DNA of 64,000 nucleotides from Dorea longicatena (lineage in GTDB: Bacteria; Bacillota; Clostridia; Lachnospirales; Lachnospiraceae). The position numbers and the translations under genes were made by a program. Shown one piece after another: positions 54,291 through 63,832 of this stretch (positions are counted from its first letter, which is position 1; each line of letters starts with the position of its first letter). Location: the NCBI RefSeq assembly GCF_025150085.1, contig NZ_CP102280.1, forward strand, positions 697,001 to 761,000. The letters are read 5' to 3'. Under the pieces are notes generated by a model. That model did no database searches and was not told where the DNA came from. It worked only from the letters and a program-made list of their open reading frames with translations.

Positions 54291-55511
54291 TTATTTCTGA
54301 TCATGAAGTCTCTTCTCACGGATATCGGCGATTGCTGTATAAAGTACATCAGAAGAAGAGTTAAGACCAGTCTCACAGGAATCCTGGATAACTCCGATGA
54401 TGAAACCAACACCGACTGCCTGCATGGCAACGTCATTCGGCACTCCAAAAAGGCTGCAGGCCATAGGAATCAGAAGTAAGGATCCTCCGGCAACTCCGGA
54501 AGCACCTGCTGCACTTAAAGCGGCCAGTACACAGAGAATGATCGATGTAAGGAAATCTACATGGATTCCCAGTGTATGTGCGGTAGATAATGCCATAACG
54601 GAGATTGTAATAGCAGCACCAGCCATGTTGATCGTTGCTCCGAGAGGAATGGAGATAGAATATGTATCCTCATCCAGTCCAAGTTTTTTACAGAGTTCCA
54701 TGTTCACAGGAATGTTGGCAGCAGAACTTCTGGTGAAGAATGCTGTGATGAAACTTCCTTTTAAGCAGGTAAATACCAACGGGAAAGGATTCTGTTTTGT
54801 GAAAATAAACACAATAATCGGATTAATGATGAAGATGACAACAGCCATACTTCCGACCAGAACCAGGATTAGTTTTCCGTAAGAAAGTAATGCATCCAGT
54901 CCCTGCTCAGAGATTGTAGAAAAGATCAGTCCCATGATACCGAATGGAGCACAGCTTATGATCCACTGAACTGCAGTAGCGGTAGCATCTGAGATGTTCT
55001 CTAATGCATCTTTCGTTCCCTGATTTGCATGTTTTAATGTGATTCCGAAAATAACTGCCCAGAAAAGAATACCGATGTAATTAGCATTGACAAGGGAATC
55101 AACCGGATTCTTAACCAGATTTGTTAAAAGGTTGGTCAGCACTTCTGCAATTCCGCTCGGTGGAGTGATATCCGTAGAAGAAGCTGAATCTGTAAAGGTC
55201 AGTGTTACCGGGAATAACCGGCAGGCGATAACTGCAACAAATGCAGAGACAAGGTTACCGACCATATACAAAACGATAATAAATTTTAAGTTGGTCTTCT
55301 GACCAGTCTTCATGTGGCAGAGCGCGCTCATAACCAGAAAGAATACCAGAAGCGGAGCAATGCCTTTAAGGGCTCCGACGAACATGGTTCCAAGGATTGA
55401 GATTACGGATGCCTGAGGAACAACAAGACCAAGAATCAGGCCGATGATCAGTCCACAGATGATACGCTTGATCAAGCTGATGTTGTTCCACTTTTTAATT
55501 AAGTTTTTCAT
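54291..55511 (-). CDS. sstT: Serine/threonine:sodium symporter SstT
   Basis: SstT, 406 residues from ATG 55511, a DAACS-family Na+ symporter for serine and threonine with about eight helices plus two hairpin loops. Blocks are RIICGLIIGLILGLVVPQ at the start, FFTRSSAANIPVNMELC, GATINMAGAAITI and the end SCETGLNSSSDVLYTA. An in-frame GTG at 55541 would add ten residues. Between the two lies a hairpin GCAGGAT/ATCCTGC, and the best ribosome site (AGAGAGGGG) is on its far side, so the true start is not certain. Threonine uptake would feed the tdh-kbl pair next door. Confidence 0.92.
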   Translation of the reverse strand: MKNLIKKWNNISLIKRIICGLIIGLILGLVVPQASVISILGTMFVGALKGIAPLLVFFLVMSALCHMKTGQKTNLKFIIVLYMVGNLVSAFVAVIACRLFPVTLTFTDSASSTDITPPSGIAEVLTNLLTNLVKNPVDSLVNANYIGILFWAVIFGITLKHANQGTKDALENISDATATAVQWIISCAPFGIMGLIFSTISEQGLDALLSYGKLILVLVGSMAVVIFIINPIIVFIFTKQNPFPLVFTCLKGSFITAFFTRSSAANIPVNMELCKKLGLDEDTYSISIPLGATINMAGAAITISVMALSTAHTLGIHVDFLTSIILCVLAALSAAGASGVAGGSLLLIPMACSLFGVPNDVAMQAVGVGFIIGVIQDSCETGLNSSSDVLYTAIADIREKRLHDQK

Positions 55512-55800
55512 GCGTCTTTTGGCAGGATGAAAATCCTGCACCCCTCTCTTTCGTATTTTGCTTTCGTAAGCATAGTTTGATTATACAGGAAGACTTTAAG
55601 AAAGTAAAGAAATACTTTGGAAAAGCAACTATAAAAATAGTGCAAAATAACAAGAAAAATAAGAAAAGAATGTGAAATATTTGTCAAAATAAACAAAAAA
55701 TATGCGATTGAAGGTTGTCTATAAGAGTCAAGAGTGTTATAATAACCATTGTTAGTATGAATGCCATCTGGGGAGATGGTGTGTTTTGGGAGGTTATAAT

Positions 55801-56862
55801 ATGCAATTGAATAATGATGGTCTGATGTGGGCACTGGTAAAAGAAAAACCGGAAGAAGGTCTCTGGATGAAGAGAGTTCCGATCCCGGAAGTGGGATCGA
55901 ATGATGTGAAAATCAAGATTCATAAGACAGCAATCTGTGGAACGGATGTACACATTTATCAGTGGAATGACTGGGCGCAGCATACCATTCCGATCGGCCT
56001 TACTGCAGGCCATGAGTACGTTGGAGAGATTGTAGAAAAAGGGGAAGGCGTACGGGGATTTGAGATTGGAGATCTGGTATCGGGAGAAGGACATATCACA
56101 TGTGGAAAATGTAGAAACTGTCTGGAAGGCCACAAAGAGAACTGTAAGGATGCAAAAGGGGTCGGTGTTAACCGTAACGGAGCATTTGCCGAGTATCTGG
56201 TAATTCCGTCAAGTAATGTATGGCCATGTAATCCGAACATACCGGAAGAGATGTATGCAATCTTTGATCCATTCGGAAATGCAACACATACCGCACTTTC
56301 TTTTGATTCACTGGGAGAAGATGTGCTGGTCGCAGGAGCAGGCCCGATCGGATGCATGGCGGCAGCAATCGTGAAATTTGCAGGAGCCAGAAATGTTGTG
56401 GTGACAGATATGAATCCGTACAGACTGGAACTTGCCGCGAAGCTGGGAGCTACAAGAACGGTTAACTTAAAAGAAGAAAATTTGAAAGATGTCATGAAGC
56501 AGATCGGAATGACAGAAGGATTTGATGTCGGACTTGAGATGTCCGGTTCACAGGCGGCATTAGATGACATGATCCACAATATGAAACACGGTGGACATAT
56601 CGCATTGCTTGGTTTGCAGAGAACAGATGCGAAAGTAGATCTTGAGACAGTGATCTTTAATGGATTACATCTGAAAGGAATCTACGGACGTAAGGTATGG
56701 GATACCTGGTATAAGATGTCTACGATGTTGCAGGCAGGACTGGATATTTCTGATATCATCACACACCATTTTGATATCAAGGATTATCAGAAAGGATTTG
56801 AAGCAATGATTTCCGGTAATTCAGGAAAAGTTATCCTGGACTGGGCACATGTGAATGACTAA
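55801..56862 (+). CDS. tdh: L-threonine 3-dehydrogenase
   Basis: Zinc-dependent medium-chain dehydrogenase, 353 residues, which oxidises threonine to 2-amino-3-ketobutyrate with NAD+. The catalytic zinc site is [15 protein letters not shown] and GHEYVGEI; the structural zinc set is [15 protein letters not shown]; the NAD loop is [11 protein letters not shown]. The start 55801 follows GGGAGGTT; the TTG at 55786 lies on top of that site. It is 22 bases upstream of kbl, the classic two-gene route from threonine to glycine. Confidence 0.96.
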   Translation: MQLNNDGLMWALVKEKPEEGLWMKRVPIPEVGSNDVKIKIHKTAICGTDVHIYQWNDWAQHTIPIGLTAGHEYVGEIVEKGEGVRGFEIGDLVSGEGHITCGKCRNCLEGHKENCKDAKGVGVNRNGAFAEYLVIPSSNVWPCNPNIPEEMYAIFDPFGNATHTALSFDSLGEDVLVAGAGPIGCMAAAIVKFAGARNVVVTDMNPYRLELAAKLGATRTVNLKEENLKDVMKQIGMTEGFDVGLEMSGSQAALDDMIHNMKHGGHIALLGLQRTDAKVDLETVIFNGLHLKGIYGRKVWDTWYKMSTMLQAGLDISDIITHHFDIKDYQKGFEAMISGNSGKVILDWAHVND

Positions 56863-56884
56863 ATAGAAATTGAGAGGTAAGAAA

Positions 56885-58087
56885 ATGGCACGTAAGAATG
56901 ATATTTTAAACATTTATACAAAAGAAGTAGAAGGAATCAAAGAGGCGGGGCTTTTCAAAGGGGAAGCACCATTCGTATCTCCTCAGGGAGCAAGAGTGAA
57001 GATGGAAGATGGAAGAGAGCTCCTTTGCATGTGTGCGAATAACTACCTGGGACTGGGGGATAACCCGAGACTGATCGAGGCAGCTAAGAGGACATATGAT
57101 GAAAAAGGATACGGAGTTGCGTCTGTACGTTTCATCTGTGGTACACAGGATATTCATAAGAAACTGGAGAAGAAGATATCAGGATTCCTGGGAACAGATG
57201 ATACCATCCTTTATTCTTCCTGCTTTGATGCCAATGGCGGTTTGTTTGAGACAATCCTGACAGCGGATGATGCAGTTATCAGCGACGAGCTGAACCATGC
57301 TTCTATTATTGACGGAGTCCGCCTGTGTAAGGCAAAACGTTTCCGTTATAAGAATAACGATATGGAAGATCTGGAGGCAAAATTAAAAGAAGCGGATGAG
57401 TCAGGAGCAAGAATCAAGCTGATCGCTACAGACGGTGTATTCTCCATGGATGGAATCATCTGTAACTTAAAGGGTGTATGTGATCTTGCTGATAAATATA
57501 ATGCACTGGTAATGGTGGATGACAGCCACGCAGTCGGATTTGTAGGAAAGACCGGACGTGGAACCGCAGAATACTGTGGCGTAGAAGGCCGTGTAGATAT
57601 CATTACCGGAACATTAGGAAAAGCACTCGGAGGAGCATCCGGCGGATATACATCCGGACGTAAGGAAATCATCGATCTTCTGAGACAAAGAAGCCGTCCG
57701 TACCTGTTCTCGAATTCCCTGGCACCGGCAATCGCGGGAGCGAGCCTTGAGCTGTTTGATATGCTGGAGGAAAGCACAGAACTTCGTGATCACCTGGAAG
57801 AAGTGACTGCATATTATAGAAAGAAACTGGTAGATAACGGTTTCGATATCATCCCTGGAACACATCCATGTGTACCGGTTATGCTTTATGATGAAAAGAC
57901 AGCAGCAGAATTTGCAAAACGTATGATGGAAAAAGGGGTATATGTTGTTGCATTCTCTTATCCGGTTGTACCAAAGGGAAAAGCAAGAATCCGTACACAG
58001 GTATGCGCAAGCCATACAAAAGAAGATATTGATTTCATCGTAAAATGCTTTATCGAAGTAAGAGAAGAGATGGGATTGAATAAATAA
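56885..58087 (+). CDS. kbl: Glycine C-acetyltransferase (2-amino-3-ketobutyrate CoA ligase)
   Basis: PLP enzyme of the alpha-oxoamine synthase family, 400 residues. It splits 2-amino-3-ketobutyrate with CoA to glycine and acetyl-CoA. Blocks are [56 protein letters not shown] and the PLP lysine in [16 protein letters not shown] 56885 follows GAGAGGTAAG. Coupled to Tdh it makes glycine, the substrate of the reductase encoded just upstream. Confidence 0.96.
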   Translation: MARKNDILNIYTKEVEGIKEAGLFKGEAPFVSPQGARVKMEDGRELLCMCANNYLGLGDNPRLIEAAKRTYDEKGYGVASVRFICGTQDIHKKLEKKISGFLGTDDTILYSSCFDANGGLFETILTADDAVISDELNHASIIDGVRLCKAKRFRYKNNDMEDLEAKLKEADESGARIKLIATDGVFSMDGIICNLKGVCDLADKYNALVMVDDSHAVGFVGKTGRGTAEYCGVEGRVDIITGTLGKALGGASGGYTSGRKEIIDLLRQRSRPYLFSNSLAPAIAGASLELFDMLEESTELRDHLEEVTAYYRKKLVDNGFDIIPGTHPCVPVMLYDEKTAAEFAKRMMEKGVYVVAFSYPVVPKGKARIRTQVCASHTKEDIDFIVKCFIEVREEMGLNK

Positions 58088-58205
58088 TTTAAAATGAAAT
58101 AAAAACAGGAAAATGGTATGCAACATTTATGAAAAGTGGTGCGTACCATTTTCGTTTTTGTGCTATACTAAACACAGCGTGGATTTGAAAGGAGAGACAA
58201 ACAAC

Positions 58206-59594
58206 ATGGAAAGAAGAAATGCATGGAAGATATACACAGCTGATCAGTTAAAAGAACTGGATCAGATCAACAGCAGATATAAAGTATGCCTGGATGAAGG
58301 AAAGACAGAAAGAGAATGCGTCCGCCTGACGGTAAAAGAGATTGAGAAGAAGGGTTACCGCAATCTGAAAGATATCAAAGGCAGCTTAAAAGCGGGAGAT
58401 AAGGTCTATGCAGTATGTATGGGAAAAAGTATTGCAATGTTCCAGATCGGAAAAGAACCGCTGGAAAATGGTATGAATATTCTCGGAGCACACATTGATT
58501 CACCAAGAATTGATGTAAAACAGAATCCGTTATATGAAAATGAAGATCTTGCTTATCTGGATACCCACTATTATGGCGGAATCAAGAAATATCAGTGGGT
58601 GACACTTCCACTGGCACTTCATGGAGTGATCGTTAAGACAGACGGGACTGTCCAGAAAGTAAATATCGGAGAAAAAGAGGATGATCCGGTATTCGTAGTT
58701 ACAGATCTGCTGATTCACCTGGCCGGAAAACAGATGGAGAAGAAAGCAAGCACGGTAATCGAAGGTGAGAAACTGGATCTTCTGATCGGAAGTCGTCCGC
58801 TTGAGAAAGAAGAAGGACTGGATGAGGATGAAAAAGACGCAGTAAAAGCGAACGTTATGAAGATCCTGACAGACTATTATAATATGGAAGAAGAAGATTT
58901 CCTGTCTGCAGAACTGGAGATCGTTCCGGCCGGAAAGGCAAGAGACTGCGGGCTTGACAGAAGTATGATCCTTGCTTATGGACAGGATGACAGAGTATGT
59001 GCATTTACTTCGTTATTTGCAATGCTGGATGTAGAAGATGTAGAACGTACTTCCTGCTGTATCCTGGTAGATAAAGAAGAGATCGGAAGCGTGGGAGCAA
59101 CCGGTATGCATTCCCGTTTCTTTGAAAATGTGGTAGCAGAGCTTGTTGCACTGACAGAAGGAGAATCAGATCTTAAGGTACGCCGTGCACTTCAGAATTC
59201 AAAGATGCTTTCCTCTGATGTAAGTGCAGCTTACGATCCGATGTATGCAGAAGCATTTGAAAAGAGAAGTGCCGCATTCTTCGGAAGAGGGCTGGTATTC
59301 AATAAATTTACCGGAGCAAGAGGCAAGAGCGGCTCGAATGATGCTAATGCAGAATATCTGGCAGAAGTACGCCGTGCAATGAATGCAGAAGATGTATCCT
59401 ATCAGTTCGCGGAACTTGGAAAAGTAGACCTCGGCGGAGGCGGAACAATTGCATATATCATGGCAAATTATGGTATGGAAGTCATCGACAGCGGAGTTGC
59501 AGTGCTGAGTATGCATGCACCATGGGAAGTTACAAGTAAGGCAGATGTATACGAGGCATACAGAGGATATAAGTCGTTTTTACGTAATATTTAG
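58206..59594 (+). CDS. M18-family aminopeptidase
   Basis: M18 zinc aminopeptidase, 462 residues, which removes N-terminal residues from peptides in the cytosol. Metal-site blocks are GAHIDSPRIDV, YGGIKKYQW, the acid pair in VDKEEIGSVGATGMHS, SAAYDPMYAE and the final AVLSMHAPWEVTSKAD. ATG 58206 follows GAAAGGAGAG; the longer frame from 58113 lacks a site and starts inside the hairpin-rich leader. It is monocistronic. Confidence 0.93.
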   Translation: MERRNAWKIYTADQLKELDQINSRYKVCLDEGKTERECVRLTVKEIEKKGYRNLKDIKGSLKAGDKVYAVCMGKSIAMFQIGKEPLENGMNILGAHIDSPRIDVKQNPLYENEDLAYLDTHYYGGIKKYQWVTLPLALHGVIVKTDGTVQKVNIGEKEDDPVFVVTDLLIHLAGKQMEKKASTVIEGEKLDLLIGSRPLEKEEGLDEDEKDAVKANVMKILTDYYNMEEEDFLSAELEIVPAGKARDCGLDRSMILAYGQDDRVCAFTSLFAMLDVEDVERTSCCILVDKEEIGSVGATGMHSRFFENVVAELVALTEGESDLKVRRALQNSKMLSSDVSAAYDPMYAEAFEKRSAAFFGRGLVFNKFTGARGKSGSNDANAEYLAEVRRAMNAEDVSYQFAELGKVDLGGGGTIAYIMANYGMEVIDSGVAVLSMHAPWEVTSKADVYEAYRGYKSFLRNI

Positions 59595-59611
59595 AAAATT
59601 AAGTCGCATAT

Positions 59612-59631
59612 TAGTACTTGAATGTACTAAA
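59612..59631. other. Palindrome in the ppdK upstream region
   Basis: TTAGTAC faces GTACTAA around 6 bases. A wider pair, AAGTCGCA at 59600 and TGCGACTT near 59733, frames the ppdK promoter. These may be regulator sites; no known consensus fits. Confidence 0.35.
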
Positions 59632-59697
59632 ATTTAGACAATTGTGCAGAATGCCCGAAATTCCAGGGAAAAATCGGCAGATTTATTGGTGAAAGTC

Positions 59698-59726
59698 TTG
59701 ACGAAAACTGGTAAAAACAGTAAAAT
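59698..59726 (+). promoter_or_regulatory. Promoter of ppdK
   Basis: TTGACG at 59698-59703, a 17-base spacer and TAAAAT at 59721-59726, about 45 bases before the start. Confidence 0.65.
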
Positions 59727-59770
59727 ATGAAGTGCGACTTAGAAAATTTAGTTTTAGGAGGTCATGACAA

Positions 59771-62395
59771 ATGGCAAAATGGGTTTATATGTTTACAGAA
59801 GGTAACGCAACCATGAGAAACCTTCTTGGTGGAAAAGGTGCAAACCTTGCTGAAATGACAAACTTAGGTCTTCCAGTACCACAGGGCTTTACTGTAACAA
59901 CAGAAGCTTGTACACAGTACTACGAAGACGGCAGACAGATCAATGACGAAATTATGGGTCAGATCATGGAAGCCATCGATAAAATGGAAGGAATTACAGG
60001 AAAGAAATTCGGAGATAAGAAGAATCCACTTCTCGTTTCAGTTCGTTCTGGAGCAAGAGCTTCTATGCCTGGTATGATGGATACAATCCTGAACCTTGGA
60101 TTAAATGAAGAAGTAGTTGAGACACTTGCTGAAGCTTCAGGAAATCCTCGTTGGGCTTGGGACTGCTACAGAAGATTCATCCAGATGTTCTCTGACGTAG
60201 TTATGGAAGTTGGAAAGAAATATTTCGAAGAGCTGATCGACAAGATGAAAGCTGACAGAGGTGTTAAGCAGGACGTTGAACTTACTGCAGAAGACCTGAA
60301 AGAGCTGGCTAACCAGTTCAAGGCTGAATACAAAGAGAAGATTGGTTCTGATTTCCCATCTGATCCGAAGGAACAGTTAATGGAAGCAATAAAAGCTGTA
60401 TTCCGTTCATGGGACAACCCAAGAGCTAACGTATATCGTCGTGACAATGATATCCCATATTCATGGGGAACAGCTGTTAACGTACAGATGATGGCATTTG
60501 GTAACATGGGAGATGACTGTGGTACAGGTGTTGCGTTTACTCGTGACCCAGCTACAGGAGAGAACGGTCTGTTCGGAGAATTCCTTACAAATGCACAGGG
60601 AGAAGACGTAGTTGCCGGCGTTCGTACACCAATGCACATTTCAGAAATGGAAGAGAAATTCCCAGAAGCATTCGTACAGTTCAAACAGGTTTGTGAAACT
60701 CTTGAAAAACACTATAGAGATATGCAGGACATGGAGTTTACTGTAGAGCATGGTAAACTGTACATGTTACAGACACGTAATGGTAAGAGAACAGCAAAAG
60801 CTGCTCTGAAGATCGCTTGTGATCTTGTTGATGAAGGAATGAGAACAGAGGAAGAGGCTGTTGCAATGATCGACCCTCGTAACCTTGACTCTCTGCTTCA
60901 CCCACAGTTCGATGCTGCAGCACTGAAAGCTGCTACACCACTTGCTAAAGCACTTGGAGCATCTCCAGGAGCTGCTTGCGGTAAGATTGTATTCACAGCT
61001 GATGACGCTGTTGAATGGGCTGCAAGAGGAGAAAAAGTTGTTCTTGTACGTCTTGAGACATCACCAGAAGATATCACAGGTATGAAGTCTGCACAGGGTA
61101 TCCTGACAGTTCGTGGTGGTATGACATCTCACGCAGCCGTAGTTGCTCGTGGTATGGGTACATGCTGTGTATCTGGTTGCGGTGACATCGCAATGGACGA
61201 AGCTAATAAGAAATTTACACTTGCCGGAAAAGAATATCATGAAGGAGACTGCATCTCACTTGATGGTTCTACAGGTAATATCTATGATGGTATCATCCCA
61301 ACAGTTGATGCAACAATCGCTGGTGAATTCGGAAGAATTATGGGATGGGCTGACAAATACAGAACAATGAAAGTTCGTACAAACGCTGATACACCACACG
61401 ATGCTGTAAAAGCACGCGAACTTGGTGCAGAAGGTATCGGACTTTGCCGTACAGAGCATATGTTCTTCGAAGGAAACAGAATTGATGCATTCCGTGAAAT
61501 GATCTGCTCTGAGACAGAAGAAGAAAGAGAAGCAGCACTTGCTAAGATTCTTCCAGAACAGCAGGGAGACTTCGAAAAACTGTATGAAGCACTGGAAGGT
61601 AACCCGGTTACTATCCGTTTCCTTGATCCACCGCTTCATGAGTTCGTTCCTACAGAAGAGGAAGACATTAAGAAACTTGCTGACGCTCAGGGTAAAACTG
61701 TTGAGCAGATCAAGACAATCATCGACAGCCTTCATGAGTTCAACCCAATGATGGGACACCGTGGATGCCGTCTTGCAGTAACATATCCAGAGATTGCTAA
61801 GATGCAGACAAGCGCTGTTATCCGTGCAGCAATCAATGTAAAGAAAGCTCACCCAGACTGGAACGTAAAACCAGAGATCATGATCCCACTTGTTGGAGAC
61901 ATCAAAGAGCTTAAATATGTTAAGAAATTCGTAGTAGAGACAGCAGACGCTGAGATTGCAGCAGCAAACAGCGATCTTGAGTACGAAGTTGGAACAATGA
62001 TCGAGATCCCAAGAGCAGCTCTTACAGCTGATCAGATCGCTTCAGAAGCTGACTTCTTCTGCTTCGGTACAAACGACTTAACACAGATGACATACGGATT
62101 CTCTCGTGACGATGCTGGTAAGTTCTTAGACGCTTACTATGATGCTAAGATCTTCGAGAACGATCCATTTGCTAAGCTTGACCAGACAGGTGTTGGTAAA
62201 TTAATGGAAATGGCTATCGAATTAGGTAAGCCAGTTAACCCAAGCCTTCACGTTGGTATCTGTGGAGAGCACGGTGGAGATCCATCTTCAGTTGAATTCT
62301 GCAACAAGATCGGTCTTGACTATGTATCTTGCTCACCATTCCGTGTACCAATCGCTCGTCTTGCAGCAGCACAGGCAGCAATTAACCAGAAATAG
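59771..62395 (+). CDS. ppdK: Pyruvate, phosphate dikinase
   Basis: PPDK, 874 residues, interconverts pyruvate, ATP and phosphate with PEP, AMP and pyrophosphate. The N-terminal ATP-grasp region has GGKGANLAEMTNLGLPVPQGF and SVRSGARASMPGMMDT. The swivelling phosphohistidine is His454 in GGMTSHAAVVARGMG. The C-terminal PEP domain ends in GICGEHGGDPSS. Codon use is of the highly expressed type, like nifJ. The pyrophosphate it makes or uses connects it to the membrane pyrophosphatase at 18932. The ribosome site TAGGAGG is strong, and a terminator follows. Confidence 0.97.
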   Translation: MAKWVYMFTEGNATMRNLLGGKGANLAEMTNLGLPVPQGFTVTTEACTQYYEDGRQINDEIMGQIMEAIDKMEGITGKKFGDKKNPLLVSVRSGARASMPGMMDTILNLGLNEEVVETLAEASGNPRWAWDCYRRFIQMFSDVVMEVGKKYFEELIDKMKADRGVKQDVELTAEDLKELANQFKAEYKEKIGSDFPSDPKEQLMEAIKAVFRSWDNPRANVYRRDNDIPYSWGTAVNVQMMAFGNMGDDCGTGVAFTRDPATGENGLFGEFLTNAQGEDVVAGVRTPMHISEMEEKFPEAFVQFKQVCETLEKHYRDMQDMEFTVEHGKLYMLQTRNGKRTAKAALKIACDLVDEGMRTEEEAVAMIDPRNLDSLLHPQFDAAALKAATPLAKALGASPGAACGKIVFTADDAVEWAARGEKVVLVRLETSPEDITGMKSAQGILTVRGGMTSHAAVVARGMGTCCVSGCGDIAMDEANKKFTLAGKEYHEGDCISLDGSTGNIYDGIIPTVDATIAGEFGRIMGWADKYRTMKVRTNADTPHDAVKARELGAEGIGLCRTEHMFFEGNRIDAFREMICSETEEEREAALAKILPEQQGDFEKLYEALEGNPVTIRFLDPPLHEFVPTEEEDIKKLADAQGKTVEQIKTIIDSLHEFNPMMGHRGCRLAVTYPEIAKMQTSAVIRAAINVKKAHPDWNVKPEIMIPLVGDIKELKYVKKFVVETADAEIAAANSDLEYEVGTMIEIPRAALTADQIASEADFFCFGTNDLTQMTYGFSRDDAGKFLDAYYDAKIFENDPFAKLDQTGVGKLMEMAIELGKPVNPSLHVGICGEHGGDPSSVEFCNKIGLDYVSCSPFRVPIARLAAAQAAINQK

Positions 62396-62439
62396 TACAC
62401 TGTAGGTGACTAACATAGAACGTTAATTAGCTTATATAG

Positions 62440-62476
62440 AAAACCCCTTACATCAATTATGGTGTGAGGGGTTTTT
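62440..62476 (+). terminator. Terminator after ppdK
   Basis: AAAACCCCTTACATC faces GGTGTGAGGGGTTTT (G-T pairs included), with six T at the end. Confidence 0.9.
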
Positions 62477-62561
62477 TACGTGAAAAATGTACAAAAGTTT
62501 TTGGGTGTGGTAGTATGATGATAAAGACAAATCGGTATTTTCCCATGATAAAGAAGTAAAT

Positions 62562-62624
62562 ATTGTAAAGGAAACTTGACAAGATGAGCGTGTCATGCTA
62601 TAGTAAGATTGTAAAGGAAACTTG
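62562..62624 (+). promoter_or_regulatory. Promoter framed by 17-base direct repeats
   Basis: ATTGTAAAGGAAACTTG occurs at 62562-62578 and again at 62608-62624. Between them lie TTGACA (62576-62581) and TATAGT (62599-62604) with a 17-base spacer. The first repeat overlaps the -35 box and the second lies just past the -10 box, as expected for an autorepressing XRE regulator. Confidence 0.7.
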
Positions 62625-62644
62625 TCATGCAAGGAGGCGTTTTT

Positions 62645-62860
62645 TTGAAGAATAAAGTTGAGCAATTACGAAAGGAGCGAGGACTAAATCAGGATGATTT
62701 TGCAAAAATGCTTCGTGTTTCAAGGCAAACCATTAGTTCAATCGAAACAGGAAAGTATAATCCATCATTGGAATTAGCTTTTGCAATTTCAGACTTTTTT
62801 GGCAAACGAATTGAAGAAATCTTTATCTATGAAAGAGGTGCAGAAAATGAAAAAGAGTAA
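62645..62860 (+). CDS. Small XRE-family regulator (YozG-like)
   Basis: A stand-alone helix-turn-helix protein of 71 residues from TTG 62645, which follows AAGGAGGCG. The HTH is VEQLRKERGLNQDDFAKML, RVSRQTISSIETGKYNPSLELA. It ends with FFGKRIEEIFIYE, typical of the small YozG/XRE regulators paired with membrane proteins. It overlaps the next gene by 14 bases. The 17-base direct repeats in its promoter are the likely operator. Confidence 0.88.
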   Translation: MKNKVEQLRKERGLNQDDFAKMLRVSRQTISSIETGKYNPSLELAFAISDFFGKRIEEIFIYERGAENEKE

Positions 62861-63290
62861 TTTGATAACCGGGATACTATATGTGCTTTTCGGCGTGGCT
62901 TGTTTGATTGTTGCGCTGTTGATTGAAACAAAGTTAGAGGGCATTTTATGGGGCTTTGCGGGCGCAGGTATCTTCCCCGGAATTATGATGATATGCAAAT
63001 ATTTTTATTGGAGTTCCCCCAAAAATAAAGAGCGATACGAAGAGCGTTTGGAGAACGAACGAATTGAACAGCATGACGAGTTGAAAACAAAAATCAGAGA
63101 TAGAGCCGGAAGATATACTTACAGCTTAGGATTGCTGGTTGTTTGTTTCTCCATTTTGGTTTTCGGTATTCTCGGAGCATTGGAAGTCATTGATAATGCT
63201 CGCATGATTGTACTCTATCTCAGCGGATATTTACTGTTTCAAGTTATCGCAGGAATTGTCATTTTTAATAAGCTGATGAAAAAGTATTAA
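62847..63290 (+). CDS. Small membrane protein paired with the XRE regulator
   Basis: A protein of 147 residues with four hydrophobic segments: about 7-26, 30-50, 90-112 and 118-142. A charged cytoplasmic stretch (KNKERYEERLENERIEQHDELKTKIRDRAGRYTY) lies between the pairs. ATG 62847 with AGAGGTG is inside the end of the XRE gene, so they are coupled. The arrangement resembles DUF2178-type partners of such regulators. Function unknown. Confidence 0.7.
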   Translation: MKKSNLITGILYVLFGVACLIVALLIETKLEGILWGFAGAGIFPGIMMICKYFYWSSPKNKERYEERLENERIEQHDELKTKIRDRAGRYTYSLGLLVVCFSILVFGILGALEVIDNARMIVLYLSGYLLFQVIAGIVIFNKLMKKY

Positions 63291-63294
63291 GGAA

Positions 63295-63582
63295 AAATCC
63301 CTTTAGGAACTAAAGGGCGCACTTCTATACTCTCCTATCGGGAGTATGTGCGTCCTGCGGAGCTTCATTCCCAGTCAGCAGAAGAAAACTGCCCGACCGA
63401 GAATGTTTCGTCACTTCGTTCCGTCAAGGGAGCTACACTCCCTTGCGCCGCTTATGCGGCTATCCCTTGTGGACTTGCCGTCTGCAAACAGCATAAAATG
63501 CTGTTCGCCGCCAGCAAGTTTGAAGGCGAATAAAATGAATTTTATGGAACAAGCAAATCGGAAGTTCAATGTGAGGAAAATT
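63295..63582. other. Hairpin-dense non-coding stretch
   Basis: About 290 bases with at least five hairpins in a row: CCCTTTAG/CTAAAGGG, GCGCAC plus ATACTC facing GAGTAT plus GTGCG, AAGGGAG/CTCCCTT near 63427, GCCGC/GCGGC near 63447 and AACAGCAT/ATGCTGTT near 63486. Two short frames of 61-80 codons cover it but lack ribosome sites and look like products of the structure. It may be a structured RNA or a repeat carried with this accessory cluster. Confidence 0.45.
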
Positions 63583-63584
63583 AG

Positions 63585-63782
63585 ATGAAGAAAAAGTCTT
63601 ATTGGTTAAGTATTAGTGTGTTCGTATTGATACTGATATGGACGGGTTATTATTATGCAATGCAGTACACAGGAGGATTTGCAGACTTAAAGGACTCTAT
63701 TGTTTGTGGGATTGTAGGTTTGATATGTATCGTATTTATCGTGAAAAGAACTATTGACTTTTTGAAAAACAAAAAATCGTAA
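63585..63782 (+). CDS. Small membrane protein
   Basis: A protein of 65 residues with two hydrophobic helices (about 7-27 and 37-54), a Lys-rich start and end, and no recognised family. Its ribosome site is weak (GTGAGGAA). It belongs to the small accessory cluster after ppdK. Confidence 0.6.
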   Translation: MKKKSYWLSISVFVLILIWTGYYYAMQYTGGFADLKDSIVCGIVGLICIVFIVKRTIDFLKNKKS

Positions 63783-63832
63783 AATTTCAGTTTATAGAAT
63801 TAAGAAAATGAAATGTAAGGAGGAGTATGTAA

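Noticed and set aside
54397..55302. Plus-strand open frames within sstT
   Set aside because: They are antisense shadows of the complete SstT gene on the minus strand.
63346..63588. Two overlapping short frames (80 and 61 codons)
   Set aside because: They cover a series of hairpins, lack ribosome sites and have skewed composition.
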